DNA of 34,858 nucleotides, taken from assembly GCF_002027555.1 (NCBI RefSeq), contig NZ_MXAP01000045.1, forward strand, positions 1 to 34,858, given 5' to 3'. Within the stretch, counting starts at the first letter, position 1. Each line of letters begins with the position of its first letter. Below, one piece after another: positions 8,300 to 15,907 of this stretch. Under the pieces are notes generated by a model. It searched no databases. It had not been told where the DNA came from and was given only the letters and a program-made list of their open reading frames with translations. The translations under genes and the position numbers were made by a program. Source of the DNA: Moraxella equi (GTDB lineage: Bacteria > Pseudomonadota > Gammaproteobacteria > Pseudomonadales > Moraxellaceae).

Positions 8300-8854
8300 T
8301 TAGTCCGTCTTATCGCACAAAGGTTGATAAATACAATGAGTGCATTTATTGACATTAATGTAAATATCATCAGTCATGGGATTATAATGACGTATTTTAT
8401 ATAAATGACTTTCAAACCAATCAATAATCTCATCATCAGGCAACGCCAAAGCGTGGCTTTTATTATCCGTCATCGAATAAAACCCCAAATAATCCACTTC
8501 AAACCCCATTTCTATCAAACAAAAATACTGGGCATAAAGCTGCAATTTATAACCGTCATAAATGGTTTTAATCGTGCGTTTGCGTTCGATGAGTTTTTTG
8601 CTATCGGCAAAATATTGGTCAATTTTACCTGTCAAGCCATATTTATCCGAATGCACCGCCATGGCAGTGATAACGGTCTTTTTGGTGCTGTATGTGCCAT
8701 TATCCACGCCCTCATGAGCAATTTTGCCTTTGACTTGTGGCGTATCATGATATGCATCATCATCCAATGCCTGATAGACGTTATGTAGATAAATAGAATA
8801 GGGACAAAAAATAAAATCATTTAATTGACTGATGTTTAACGTATGATATTCCAT
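8300..8854 (-). CDS. cas4: CRISPR-associated exonuclease Cas4
   Basis: 184 residues from the ATG at 8854, preceded by GGGAG 5 nt away. The longer frame starts at a TTG at 8866 and is less likely. Cas4 is a RecB-family nuclease with an iron-sulfur cluster that trims prespacers and helps choose the PAM. The four cluster cysteines are Cys17 (FIFCPYSIYL) and Cys171, Cys174 and Cys180 (CTHCIYQPLC). The RecB nuclease residues are His47 (KIAHEG), Asp79 (GKIDQY), Glu90/Lys92 (LIERKR) and the QLYAQ motif at 105-109. It appears intact. A terminator hairpin separates it from cas12a upstream, so it may be expressed at a lower level than cas12a. Confidence 0.92.
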   Translation of the reverse strand: MEYHTLNISQLNDFIFCPYSIYLHNVYQALDDDAYHDTPQVKGKIAHEGVDNGTYSTKKTVITAMAVHSDKYGLTGKIDQYFADSKKLIERKRTIKTIYDGYKLQLYAQYFCLIEMGFEVDYLGFYSMTDNKSHALALPDDEIIDWFESHLYKIRHYNPMTDDIYINVNKCTHCIYQPLCDKTD

Positions 8855-8869
8855 GTCATCTCCCAAATA

Positions 8870-8895
8870 AAAAGCCCAGCCGAAACTGAGCTTTT
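8870..8895 (-). terminator. Intrinsic terminator between cas12a and cas4
   Basis: The minus strand forms a 10-bp stem, AAAAGCTCAG with CTGGGCTTTT (one G-T pair), loop of 6, followed by TATTTG. It starts just after the cas12a stop and ends 16 nt before the cas4 ATG. It should stop or attenuate transcription of the adaptation genes from the cas12a promoter. Confidence 0.7.
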
Positions 8896-8900
8896 GGTAA

Positions 8901-11900
8901 TTAGCGGTTTTGAGCGAAGTTTAGCCATGTTTGATTATCAATGGCAAGTTTGACTTTACCCAAATCATCGCTGTTTTTTAGTTCATTTAATAGCCATAAG
9001 CCCTTTAATGCGATATGATACGCCCCATTGGCGTCCGCATTTTGTGGCTGTGTGTCATCTGCTAATACCGAATTAAAAAACACACCCCTATCATTTGCCA
9101 CAGGCGATAAAATAAAATCTTCATCGCTACTGGCGTTACTATATCGCAATGCAAGCAATGTCTTTAATAGATACATTAGCGATTTATGAAATTCTTTATC
9201 GTTATTTTGGCAAATATCCATAACCAGATTTGGCTGTTTGTCATTGATGTGATGACGAGCAAATAGCGATTTTAATTCATCATTGACATTAATACCCTTG
9301 GTCGCCCCTTTATTTTGATTGGCGGTTTTGTCATACACATAGCGTTTATTGCCATGCGAGCAAATCTTCCATTTTTGGCGAGAATTTTTGGCCTTGTCAG
9401 TGAATTTGGCATAATCAATATGAAATTCAAAATAACCCTTGTCTTTGTTATAACAAATCTTATCAAATTTACCAAAAAACGCTTGCGACTGAGCGATATT
9501 TTCATAACGTGGTTTTAACAAATCCACAAAGCCCGTTGCAGGGTCTATTTTACTGGTATTCCATGCAGGCACATAGAATAAAAAGCCCGTTTGTTTGCCA
9601 ATGCTTTTTAGATCAGTAAAATTATTGGTCAATTGCAGGGCATTTTTATATGAACCAATCTCATCATCTGCCTTATCTTTTAATACCAAGTGGTTTAGCT
9701 TTTTGATTAAGGCGTTTTCAAAATTTTGGTAAATTTGTTTTTCCACCTTAAAGCGACCACGCTTAAACCCAAAATTTAAATCCTCTAACACCACAATGGC
9801 ATTATATTTAAGCATAAGCTGGCTGACTTGATGTACCACATGGCTTAGATAGCCCGATTTTAGCTCTTTTATGGTCTCAATCTCATCCCAACCGATACGA
9901 GCATTTAGGCGTTCTATTTCTCTCTTGTCCAGTATCTTATGATAAGGCGTGGTCATTTGTGTGCCATTTGCCGATGCGGTAGTGATGTCATTGAGACTAC
10001 GCTGTTCTAAGATTTCGCCTTTGCTATTAATCACGGTCAGATACAATAGATGTCGCTCGCCACGGTCTATGCCTATGACATTGACATCATCATATTGCTG
10101 TATGCTTTGATTGACTTTTTTATTAAATTCTTTAATCGTCATACCCTGCACGCCAAAATTCATGGTAATAGGCACATGTAGCATAAACTTATCTTGGGTA
10201 TAACGTTTGTCTTTGATGATGTCATAGACAAATTGACGCTGTTTGGGATTATCGGGATTTTTATTTTCTAATACCTCGCCTGCACGATGAATGGTGATTT
10301 CATTCATATCCAAAGACGCCTTGCGATAAAATATCTGTGCCTCGCCATTTAATTTATAAATTGGATTGGCAAGATTATCTTCACTAAATAACGCCTTAAA
10401 ATACAAAGTATGTAAATTGGGTTTACCATGAGCCTTGGTCGAGAAATCTTTATTATAAATCTGGAATAAATATAACTGACCCTGTTCAACCAACTCATCA
10501 ATATACTCGGTGTCAATATCCACAAATTTTACTTGATAACCTTGTGGTTCAACTTCTCTATAAAAATCGCTTAAATCCTGATAGCTACTGGTTGGCGAAA
10601 ATTCAAAACCAAAATGTTGCCATTCTGGATGTTTGTTAATACTCGCCTTAAAAAAATCAATCAACGCATGGCAGTCTTTTAGATTAAAATTATCGCCTTT
10701 TTTGTGCGTGCCTTGTGCATATTTATCCAGTAGTTCGGCAGAAGGGTTATAATAATCCAAATTACTCTTGGCAAAAAATACTTTTGGTAGCATTTTATTA
10801 GGGCCGGGCAATAATTTATAAACCATTTTTTGATAAACGCTTTTACCTGCATTTGGAGCATTATCAAATACTTTTTTATGAGCTTTATCCAATAATGCCA
10901 AATAATAACAGCCGTCTTTTTGTAAGATAACCCCAAAATTATCTTTTTCTTTATTCAAATCCCAACCGTTTAATAATGTCGGATTGCCAAAGTTTAATTT
11001 GTATTTTTCGGTACTAAATGGCTTTTGGGACAGATAATCACGCACTTTGTTATAAAGCGTGGCAATCTTGGCAAGCTCATCATACAACACCCCAAACTCA
11101 CCATAAAAATTACCGTCTTGGTTATCCAGCGTGGTTTTGGTCGTTAATAACTTAGCAAAATGCACCACGTTTAGGGCGTTGTCTAGTAGCTCTTTTAGTT
11201 GTCTTAACTGTGTCATTTCAGGACTTTTATCTGATTTGATTTTGGGCAGTGTTCGCTCGCCTGCTGGGCGTTCACGCTCCAAAAAGCCTTTAATAGTGCT
11301 GTGGCTGTTGTGTATTTTTTGGATTGGATTATCCACGCCCGCCAGACCGTGTTTGAAATACTGCCCAAGCTTGCCCGCCTGCACAGACTCATCATCGTGC
11401 TTGGTGGTATAATGCTCTATCGCCTGTTCAAGGCTTGCCAAGGAATGCACGCCTTTGATGAATTTGTCTTTTTCTTTTGTCAGTTTTTCTTTGGCATTGT
11501 CGGTTTTGGCTTTGGCAAATCTCTCACTAAACTCTGGATTCACCACATCCACATAATAGCCGTCCAGCACCCGACCCAACAAGGCAAAATCACCAAATGC
11601 CTGCTTAGATAGCTCATTTAGATTTTTATGTTCAACATAAATGCCGTCCTTTTGATGGTCATCAAACCCATCAAACAAGCTTTGCACCTTGGCAAAAACA
11701 TGGGCATAATGGCGGCAAAATTCATTGACCGCTTGACACATTTCATTATCATCGGCAAATTTGCTTGGCAAAAATGACACGCCCATGCCGTCGCTTAGGA
11801 TTTGTTTGTGCAGGGGGCGTAATTTGGCGATACGTTCGGATTTGTGGCAATGTTGGTTGTGCTTGTTTGTATAGCCATTCACTTCGCCTATTATCCTATT

Positions 11901-12656
11901 ATAAGCCGTGATACCCTCTTGGGTTAAAAGCTTGTGATAGCCGTCCAGATGACTTGCCAACGACACATCCAAGCCACTTGCAGTCAGCTCATTTATAATC
12001 CGATCATACAACACCGAGTGCTTTTGTTTGATGGTTGCCAGTATTTGTAGGTTGTCAATAAAGCGTGGCAAGTTTTCATGAATCAGACGATAGGCAATGG
12101 CGGTGTGTTTGTCCTCATCGCTGTACATGTTTTTGCGGTTGTCATGAAAGCCAGTAAAGTAGGTGCTAAACTTCTCAAAATGGGCAATTTGAGGAAGCTT
12201 TGGCGATGATTCGCCTTCTTGGGTGATGACAAATTTTGCCAAATCACCAAGCTCTTTGCCGTCTTTAAAGAGCTTTGCCCCAAATAAGCGTTCATAGCCA
12301 GCCTTGTATTTGCCACCACTGCCTATCGGCTTGACAATCTCTTTTCTTAAAACTGCTTGCAAGTCCTTTAGCTGTTTTTGCAATCCATCGTCTTTGGGAT
12401 TTTTTCTAAATTTTAAATACACATCATAAAATTCTGCCAGCTTAGTTAGCTTAACTTCGCCCATCATATCAGCGATAAAATCACGATGATAATCGTCCAG
12501 TATCGCCCCTACCTTTTGGTACATGTCCGCCATGGTCTTATCTTGGCTCAGAAAGTTTTTGGCATGGATATGCTCTAATGTCTTGCCAATGGGCTTTAAT
12601 TCAAAACGCACGGTTTTTGATAAGGGGTATAGATGAGTAAAGTCTTGAAATAACAT
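8901..12656 (-). CDS. cas12a: Type V-A effector nuclease Cas12a (Cpf1)
   Basis: 1251 residues, intact. The single-protein type V-A effector: it processes its own crRNA, binds a T-rich PAM and cuts DNA with one RuvC site. The RuvC residues are Asp864 (GIDRGERH), Glu958 (VVLEDLNFGF) and Asp1208 (NADANGAYHI). The Nuc-domain Arg1171 (LALRYSN) is present, and His827 (FMLHVPITMNF) matches the crRNA-processing region. The sequence closely follows M. bovoculi Cas12a. It lacks the longer middle segment of the strain 237 protein (1373 residues as I recall) and instead resembles the roughly 1260-residue M. bovoculi variants. Ribosome site ACGGAG lies 7 nt before the ATG. A strong sigma-70 promoter lies upstream, with a Cas12a seed target next to it. 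Nothing suggests loss of cleavage activity. Confidence 0.97.
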   Translation of the reverse strand: MLFQDFTHLYPLSKTVRFELKPIGKTLEHIHAKNFLSQDKTMADMYQKVGAILDDYHRDFIADMMGEVKLTKLAEFYDVYLKFRKNPKDDGLQKQLKDLQAVLRKEIVKPIGSGGKYKAGYERLFGAKLFKDGKELGDLAKFVITQEGESSPKLPQIAHFEKFSTYFTGFHDNRKNMYSDEDKHTAIAYRLIHENLPRFIDNLQILATIKQKHSVLYDRIINELTASGLDVSLASHLDGYHKLLTQEGITAYNRIIGEVNGYTNKHNQHCHKSERIAKLRPLHKQILSDGMGVSFLPSKFADDNEMCQAVNEFCRHYAHVFAKVQSLFDGFDDHQKDGIYVEHKNLNELSKQAFGDFALLGRVLDGYYVDVVNPEFSERFAKAKTDNAKEKLTKEKDKFIKGVHSLASLEQAIEHYTTKHDDESVQAGKLGQYFKHGLAGVDNPIQKIHNSHSTIKGFLERERPAGERTLPKIKSDKSPEMTQLRQLKELLDNALNVVHFAKLLTTKTTLDNQDGNFYGEFGVLYDELAKIATLYNKVRDYLSQKPFSTEKYKLNFGNPTLLNGWDLNKEKDNFGVILQKDGCYYLALLDKAHKKVFDNAPNAGKSVYQKMVYKLLPGPNKMLPKVFFAKSNLDYYNPSAELLDKYAQGTHKKGDNFNLKDCHALIDFFKASINKHPEWQHFGFEFSPTSSYQDLSDFYREVEPQGYQVKFVDIDTEYIDELVEQGQLYLFQIYNKDFSTKAHGKPNLHTLYFKALFSEDNLANPIYKLNGEAQIFYRKASLDMNEITIHRAGEVLENKNPDNPKQRQFVYDIIKDKRYTQDKFMLHVPITMNFGVQGMTIKEFNKKVNQSIQQYDDVNVIGIDRGERHLLYLTVINSKGEILEQRSLNDITTASANGTQMTTPYHKILDKREIERLNARIGWDEIETIKELKSGYLSHVVHQVSQLMLKYNAIVVLEDLNFGFKRGRFKVEKQIYQNFENALIKKLNHLVLKDKADDEIGSYKNALQLTNNFTDLKSIGKQTGFLFYVPAWNTSKIDPATGFVDLLKPRYENIAQSQAFFGKFDKICYNKDKGYFEFHIDYAKFTDKAKNSRQKWKICSHGNKRYVYDKTANQNKGATKGINVNDELKSLFARHHINDKQPNLVMDICQNNDKEFHKSLMYLLKTLLALRYSNASSDEDFILSPVANDRGVFFNSVLADDTQPQNADANGAYHIALKGLWLLNELKNSDDLGKVKLAIDNQTWLNFAQNR

Positions 12657-12685
12657 AAAAAATCTCCGTTTGGTGGTGGCTGGGT

Positions 12686-12701
12686 ACTGTTTTGGTACAG
12701 T
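12686..12701. promoter_or_regulatory. Short inverted repeat at the cas12a transcription start
   Basis: ACTGT, 6 nt, ACAGT form a 5-bp inverted repeat. It sits over the expected cas12a transcription start (about 12698) and early leader, where a repressor operator or an RNA hairpin could lie. Short enough to be chance. Confidence 0.25.
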
Positions 12702-12704
12702 TGT

Positions 12705-12733
12705 ATTTTATAAAAGGCAAGTTGTCTTGTCAA
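12705..12733 (-). promoter_or_regulatory. cas12a promoter
   Basis: On the minus strand a perfect -35 TTGACA (12733-12728) is followed after exactly 17 nt by a near-consensus -10 TAAAAT (12710-12705). This is the strongest sigma-70 promoter seen in the window. It points into cas12a, with transcription start expected near 12698 and a leader of about 40 nt. Confidence 0.85.
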
Positions 12734-12738
12734 TATTT

Positions 12739-12752
12739 TTTATGAGAATATG
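12739..12752 (+). promoter_or_regulatory. CreR target: PAM plus 10-nt seed match in the cas12a promoter
   Basis: TTTA (12739-12742) is a canonical Cas12a PAM of the TTTV type. The next ten bases, TGAGAATATG (12743-12752), are identical to the first ten bases after the isolated repeat at 12803-12838. The match stops at base 11. The PAM end lies 5 bp upstream of the cas12a -35 box, so a bound Cas12a would be expected to hinder RNA polymerase. A match this short supports binding but not cleavage in known Cas12a behaviour. Confidence 0.8.
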
Positions 12753-12786
12753 ATTTAGAATAAACATATCATTTTATGACATGTTG

Positions 12787-12795
12787 TGTTATAAT
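12787..12795 (+). promoter_or_regulatory. Extended -10 promoter of CreR and apbE
   Basis: The plus strand reads TGTTATAAT: a perfect -10 with TGn extension. Start is expected about 7 nt downstream (12802-12803), exactly at the first base of the isolated repeat. The weak -35 zone (about 12767-12772) lies just beyond the far end of the CreR target. Confidence 0.7.
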
Positions 12796-12802
12796 TTTAA
12801 CC

Positions 12803-12838
12803 GTCTAACGACACCGCTAATTTCTACTGTTTGTAGAT
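12803..12838 (+). CRISPR. Isolated type V-A repeat (CreR mini-CRISPR)
   Basis: A 36-nt repeat on the plus strand. Its first 10 nt (GTCTAACGAC) and last 20 nt (the whole mature handle with its stem-loop) are identical to the array repeat at 6775-6810. The middle six bases are ACCGCT instead of CTTTTA. The diverged part lies upstream of the Cas12a processing site, so the mature crRNA handle would be unchanged. There is no second repeat, and it faces away from the array. Confidence 0.9.
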
Positions 12839-12862
12839 TGAGAATATGCAAAAATCATGAAA
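12803..12862 (+). ncRNA. Putative Cas-regulating RNA (CreR) for Cas12a
   Basis: Predicted RNA starting at the isolated repeat, with the guide part from 12839. The guide begins TGAGAATATG, matching the cas12a promoter next to a TTTA PAM, and then diverges, giving partial complementarity. CreR-type autorepression of type V-A effectors is an established idea (Cas-regulating RNAs from modulatory mini-CRISPRs). The RNA here is inferred from repeat, promoter and target, not shown by expression. The 3' end is unknown: the transcript probably continues into apbE, whose ATG is at 12857, so the end given is nominal. Confidence 0.75.
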
Positions 12863-13897
12863 TATCAATATCTTATCCCATTATCTATCCTTGCTTTATC
12901 CGCCTGCACCCCCACACCGCCCACCACTTACCAAAAGATAGACGGGCAGACGATGGGGACAAGCTATCACATCGCCTTTGAATTACCAAAAGGGGCGACT
13001 GCGGACGAGATACAAGCAAGCATAGACACCCGCCTTGATGAGATAAACGACAGTATGTCCACTTATCAAGCCGACAGCACGATTAGTAAATTCAACGCCT
13101 TAAGTGCAGGGCAGACGATACAAATCGACCCTGATTTTATCAAAGTGCTATCCGACAGCAGGCTCATCTATGAAAAGTCGCACCACGGCTTTGACCCAAC
13201 TGTTTATCCGCTTGTGGAGCTGTGGGGTTTTGGCTCAAAGATGAGCGTAGAACGCCTACAAAATCCACCCACCGAAGCCGAAATCCTAGCTGCGCGTGAC
13301 ACCATCGGACTTGACAAAATCGTGCTAAATGGCAATGAATTATCCAAAACGGCAGATGGCGTGGGGCTTGACTTTTCGGCAATTGCCAAAGGCTATGGCG
13401 TGGATACGATAGCGGACGTTCTAAAATCCAAATACAACATCACCAACTACATGGTAGAGATTGGCGGAGAAATCGCCACAGGTGGGGTCAATGACAAAGG
13501 ACTGCCGTGGACGCTCGCCATTGACAAGCCCATCATGGGTAGCACCACCGCCAACCGTGAAATCATGACCACCCTTGCTCTATCAGGACAAAGCATGGCG
13601 ACATCAGGCAACTACCGCAACTCGCTTGACTATGACGGCAAAACGTACAGCCACACCATAAACCCCCACACCGCAAGCCCTGTGGAAAATGGCGTACCAA
13701 GCGTAACTATCATCGCAAGCACCACCGCACTGGCGGACGGCTGGGCAACCGCCTTAACCGCCATACCCCAAGATGATGCCATCAGACTTGCCGATGAAAA
13801 CGACATCATCGCCTTATTCATCATCAAAGATGGCGACAACTGGCAAACCCATAAAAGCCAAGGCTTTATCGCCTTTGAACAGCAGGGCAAAAATTAA
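12857..13897 (+). CDS. apbE: FAD:protein FMN transferase ApbE, lipoprotein
   Basis: 346 residues. ApbE attaches FMN covalently to threonine in proteins such as the NqrB/NqrC or RnfG subunits, in the periplasm. A lipoprotein signal is clear: a short hydrophobic stretch ends in LALSAC, with Cys17 as the lipidated residue. Family motifs follow: DGQTMGTSYHI, GFDPTVYPLVELWGF, GLDFSAIAKGYGVD, and the C-terminal ASTTALADGWATAL, whose Asp/Thr cluster binds metal. The start is set by the lipoprotein signal; the ribosome site is weak (GAG about 14 nt upstream). Its mRNA leader appears to carry the CreR repeat, so Cas12a could cut the leader 5' of the gene. Confidence 0.92.
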   Translation: MKYQYLIPLSILALSACTPTPPTTYQKIDGQTMGTSYHIAFELPKGATADEIQASIDTRLDEINDSMSTYQADSTISKFNALSAGQTIQIDPDFIKVLSDSRLIYEKSHHGFDPTVYPLVELWGFGSKMSVERLQNPPTEAEILAARDTIGLDKIVLNGNELSKTADGVGLDFSAIAKGYGVDTIADVLKSKYNITNYMVEIGGEIATGGVNDKGLPWTLAIDKPIMGSTTANREIMTTLALSGQSMATSGNYRNSLDYDGKTYSHTINPHTASPVENGVPSVTIIASTTALADGWATALTAIPQDDAIRLADENDIIALFIIKDGDNWQTHKSQGFIAFEQQGKN

Positions 13898-13908
13898 CCA
13901 TCAACTCT

Positions 13909-13938
13909 TTGGCGGTATTACCTTTAAAAATCCGCCAA
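13909..13938 (+). terminator. Possible terminator after apbE
   Basis: A 7-bp stem TTGGCGG/CCGCCAA with a 16-nt loop, followed by TTTACATT, lies 12 nt after the apbE stop. The loop is long and the T-tract poor, so it may be weak. Confidence 0.4.
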
Positions 13939-13950
13939 TTTACATTACAA

Positions 13951-14156
13951 TAGGGCGTGTTGAACATTGATAACATTATTAAAAATATGATGAAATTTAA
14001 CGCTTTAAATCAATTTTTGCATGAAAAATGGCTAAATCTGGTTTTTCTTCGTCAAAAGCTCGTTTGATAGAATAACTATCAAACTTCACTTTTTCCTTAA
14101 AAAACGGGCGATTTCCCCTGTTTTTCATGGCAAATACCAACGTTCAACACGCCCTA
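13951..14156. mobile_element. MITE, copy 1 (206 bp, TA-bounded)
   Basis: Perfect 15-bp terminal inverted repeats TAGGGCGTGTTGAAC and GTTCAACACGCCCTA bound a non-coding element between apbE and the next gene. The TA at each end could be a TA target duplication, as made by IS630/Tc1-type transposases. The interior shares GCATGAAAAATGGCTAAATC with the copy at 26706-26909. It has an internal 9-bp hairpin, GTTTGATAG/CTATCAAAC (14062-14084). No transposase is encoded. Confidence 0.8.
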
Positions 14157-14180
14157 GCATAAAACCCCACAAGGATAATC

Positions 14181-14618
14181 ATGACCGCATTCTCGCCCAG
14201 CCCCCAGTTTACCAAGCGTTGGCACGCCACGCCTACCGCCGTCAAAAACGCCTTTCATCAAGAGCTTGATGACATCATTGACATGCTCCATGGTAGCACG
14301 CCTGCTCACGAGTTTGAGTTTAACCATGCCGATTTTGGGCAGACCGTTGAAGATTTGTTTTTTATCCACCGAGACGACACGCCCATCCCTGCCCGTATCA
14401 TCCACAACTTAGAGACGCCCCAAGCCCTATTTACCGAGTCATCCACCCCGACACAACGGCTACACCCCAAGGATTTGGATGCCTTAGAAGCACGCATTAC
14501 GGACAAGCTTAGCAAGCAAATCGACGACTTTTTGGGCGAACACATGGCACAGGTCTCTGACGACCTAAAAGGCTGGCTAAAAACCGCCCTAAAAAACGAA
14601 CTTGCCAACCACCAATAA
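14181..14618 (+). CDS. Conserved-looking hypothetical protein
   Basis: 145 residues, soluble, mixed charge, no membrane segment or signal peptide. The C-terminal part (about residues 95-145) is predicted helical, with DLDALEARITDKLSKQIDDF and a lysine-rich end. I do not recognise the family. The ribosome site AAGGATAATC precedes the ATG. It lies 27 nt upstream of the UbiM-like hydroxylase on the same strand, so the two are probably one operon. This hints at, but does not show, a link with quinone metabolism. The MITE at 13951-14156 lies directly upstream and may carry or disturb its promoter. Confidence 0.75.
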   Translation: MTAFSPSPQFTKRWHATPTAVKNAFHQELDDIIDMLHGSTPAHEFEFNHADFGQTVEDLFFIHRDDTPIPARIIHNLETPQALFTESSTPTQRLHPKDLDALEARITDKLSKQIDDFLGEHMAQVSDDLKGWLKTALKNELANHQ

Positions 14619-14645
14619 TCCGCCCATACCATCATAAGGCTTATC

Positions 14646-15839
14646 ATGAACACAGCACACAGCGACATCATCATCATCGGGGCAGGGCCTGCAGGTCTTG
14701 CATTTGCACGGCATTTTAAGGGCGTGGATTTGACCGTAACCATCATCGAAAAATCCCCCTTAGATACCATCGCAAATCCTGCTTATGACGGGCGTGAGAT
14801 TGCCTTGACTCACCGTTCTCGGGAGATTATGCTAAACCTAGGGGCATGGCAACGCATACCCGATGATGAGATTTATAAACTTGCTGATGCTAAGGTTTAT
14901 AATGGCGATTTTAATTATGCCTTGCATTTTAAAGTGCCAAAAGATTTGAACCTGCTCACCAGCATTGACCGCTTGGGCAATCTCATCTCAAACCACAACA
15001 TCAGACAAGCCTTTTATGATGAAGTCAAGGATTTGCCAAATGTACAAATCCTAACCGAACAGCCTGTCCAAGACATCAAAACCGACAGCCGAGGGGCGAG
15101 CGTAACCCTAGCAAATGGTCGCACCTTAACCGCCAACCTGCTTATCGGAGCGGACAGCCGTCTGTCCTTTGTGCGTAAAAAGCTCGGTATTGGAGCTGAG
15201 ATGAACGACTTTGGGCGGACGGTCATCGTCTTTCGGGTATCACACCCTTTATCCAACGAAGCAACCGCCAGAGAGTGCTTTTTGTACAGCAGAACGCTCG
15301 CTCTACTGCCCCTACATGACTATCTGACCAACTGTGTCATCACGCTAGATAATACCCAAGCCGACAGCCTGCTTGCCATGAATGCCGATGAGCTTGCCTT
15401 AGAAGTTCAGCGGATGATGAGCGACCGCTTGGGCAAACTGACCCTAGCAGGCACCGTACACCATTATCCACTCATGGGCGTACACGCCAAAACCTTTGTC
15501 TCCACCCGCTCGGCATTGGTGGGCGACAGTGCGGTGGGCATGCACCCCGTGACCGCTCACGGCTTTAATCTCGGGCTTATGGGGGCGAACACGCTAGCCA
15601 CGCTCATCCTAGACGCTCACGCCAAAGGACAAGACATCGCAAGCCCTGCCCTACTACAAAAATACAACGTCCGCCACCAAGCCCACACCCGTCCCCTATA
15701 TCACGGCACCAACTTGATGGTAAAAATGTTTACCGATGACAGCACGCCCATGCAAACAGTGCGGGATTTGACCCTGCGAGTGAGTAACCATCTACCGCCT
15801 GTCAAACGGTGGATAGCAGGGCAACTGACGGGTAAATAA
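14646..15839 (+). CDS. ubiM: FAD-dependent ubiquinone hydroxylase, UbiM-like
   Basis: 397 residues. A class A flavin monooxygenase of the UbiH/UbiF/Coq6 group, hydroxylating the ring of ubiquinone precursors. The N-terminal FAD-binding motif is IIIIGAGPAGLAFA (about 6-19). The second motif is LLIGADSRLSFVRKKLGI, and the third is ALVGDSAVGMHPVTAHGFNLGL. The MHPVTAHGFN wording is typical, as I recall, of the UbiM branch rather than UbiH or UbiF, which favours 5-demethoxyubiquinol hydroxylase activity. The exact position hydroxylated remains uncertain. Ribosome site AAGG precedes the ATG. Probably cytoplasmic and membrane-associated. Confidence 0.75.
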   Translation: MNTAHSDIIIIGAGPAGLAFARHFKGVDLTVTIIEKSPLDTIANPAYDGREIALTHRSREIMLNLGAWQRIPDDEIYKLADAKVYNGDFNYALHFKVPKDLNLLTSIDRLGNLISNHNIRQAFYDEVKDLPNVQILTEQPVQDIKTDSRGASVTLANGRTLTANLLIGADSRLSFVRKKLGIGAEMNDFGRTVIVFRVSHPLSNEATARECFLYSRTLALLPLHDYLTNCVITLDNTQADSLLAMNADELALEVQRMMSDRLGKLTLAGTVHHYPLMGVHAKTFVSTRSALVGDSAVGMHPVTAHGFNLGLMGANTLATLILDAHAKGQDIASPALLQKYNVRHQAHTRPLYHGTNLMVKMFTDDSTPMQTVRDLTLRVSNHLPPVKRWIAGQLTGK

Positions 15840-15907
15840 GCCATACCGCCATCTTATCAAGTTATGTTATAATAGACTATTGTACTCACTCATCCACAGG
15901 TGTTCTT

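Noticed and set aside
7258..12656. Type V-A locus as a transposon-associated (CAST) system
   Set aside because: Cas12a has all RuvC and Nuc residues, cas1 and cas4 are present, and no tns or tniQ gene is in the window.
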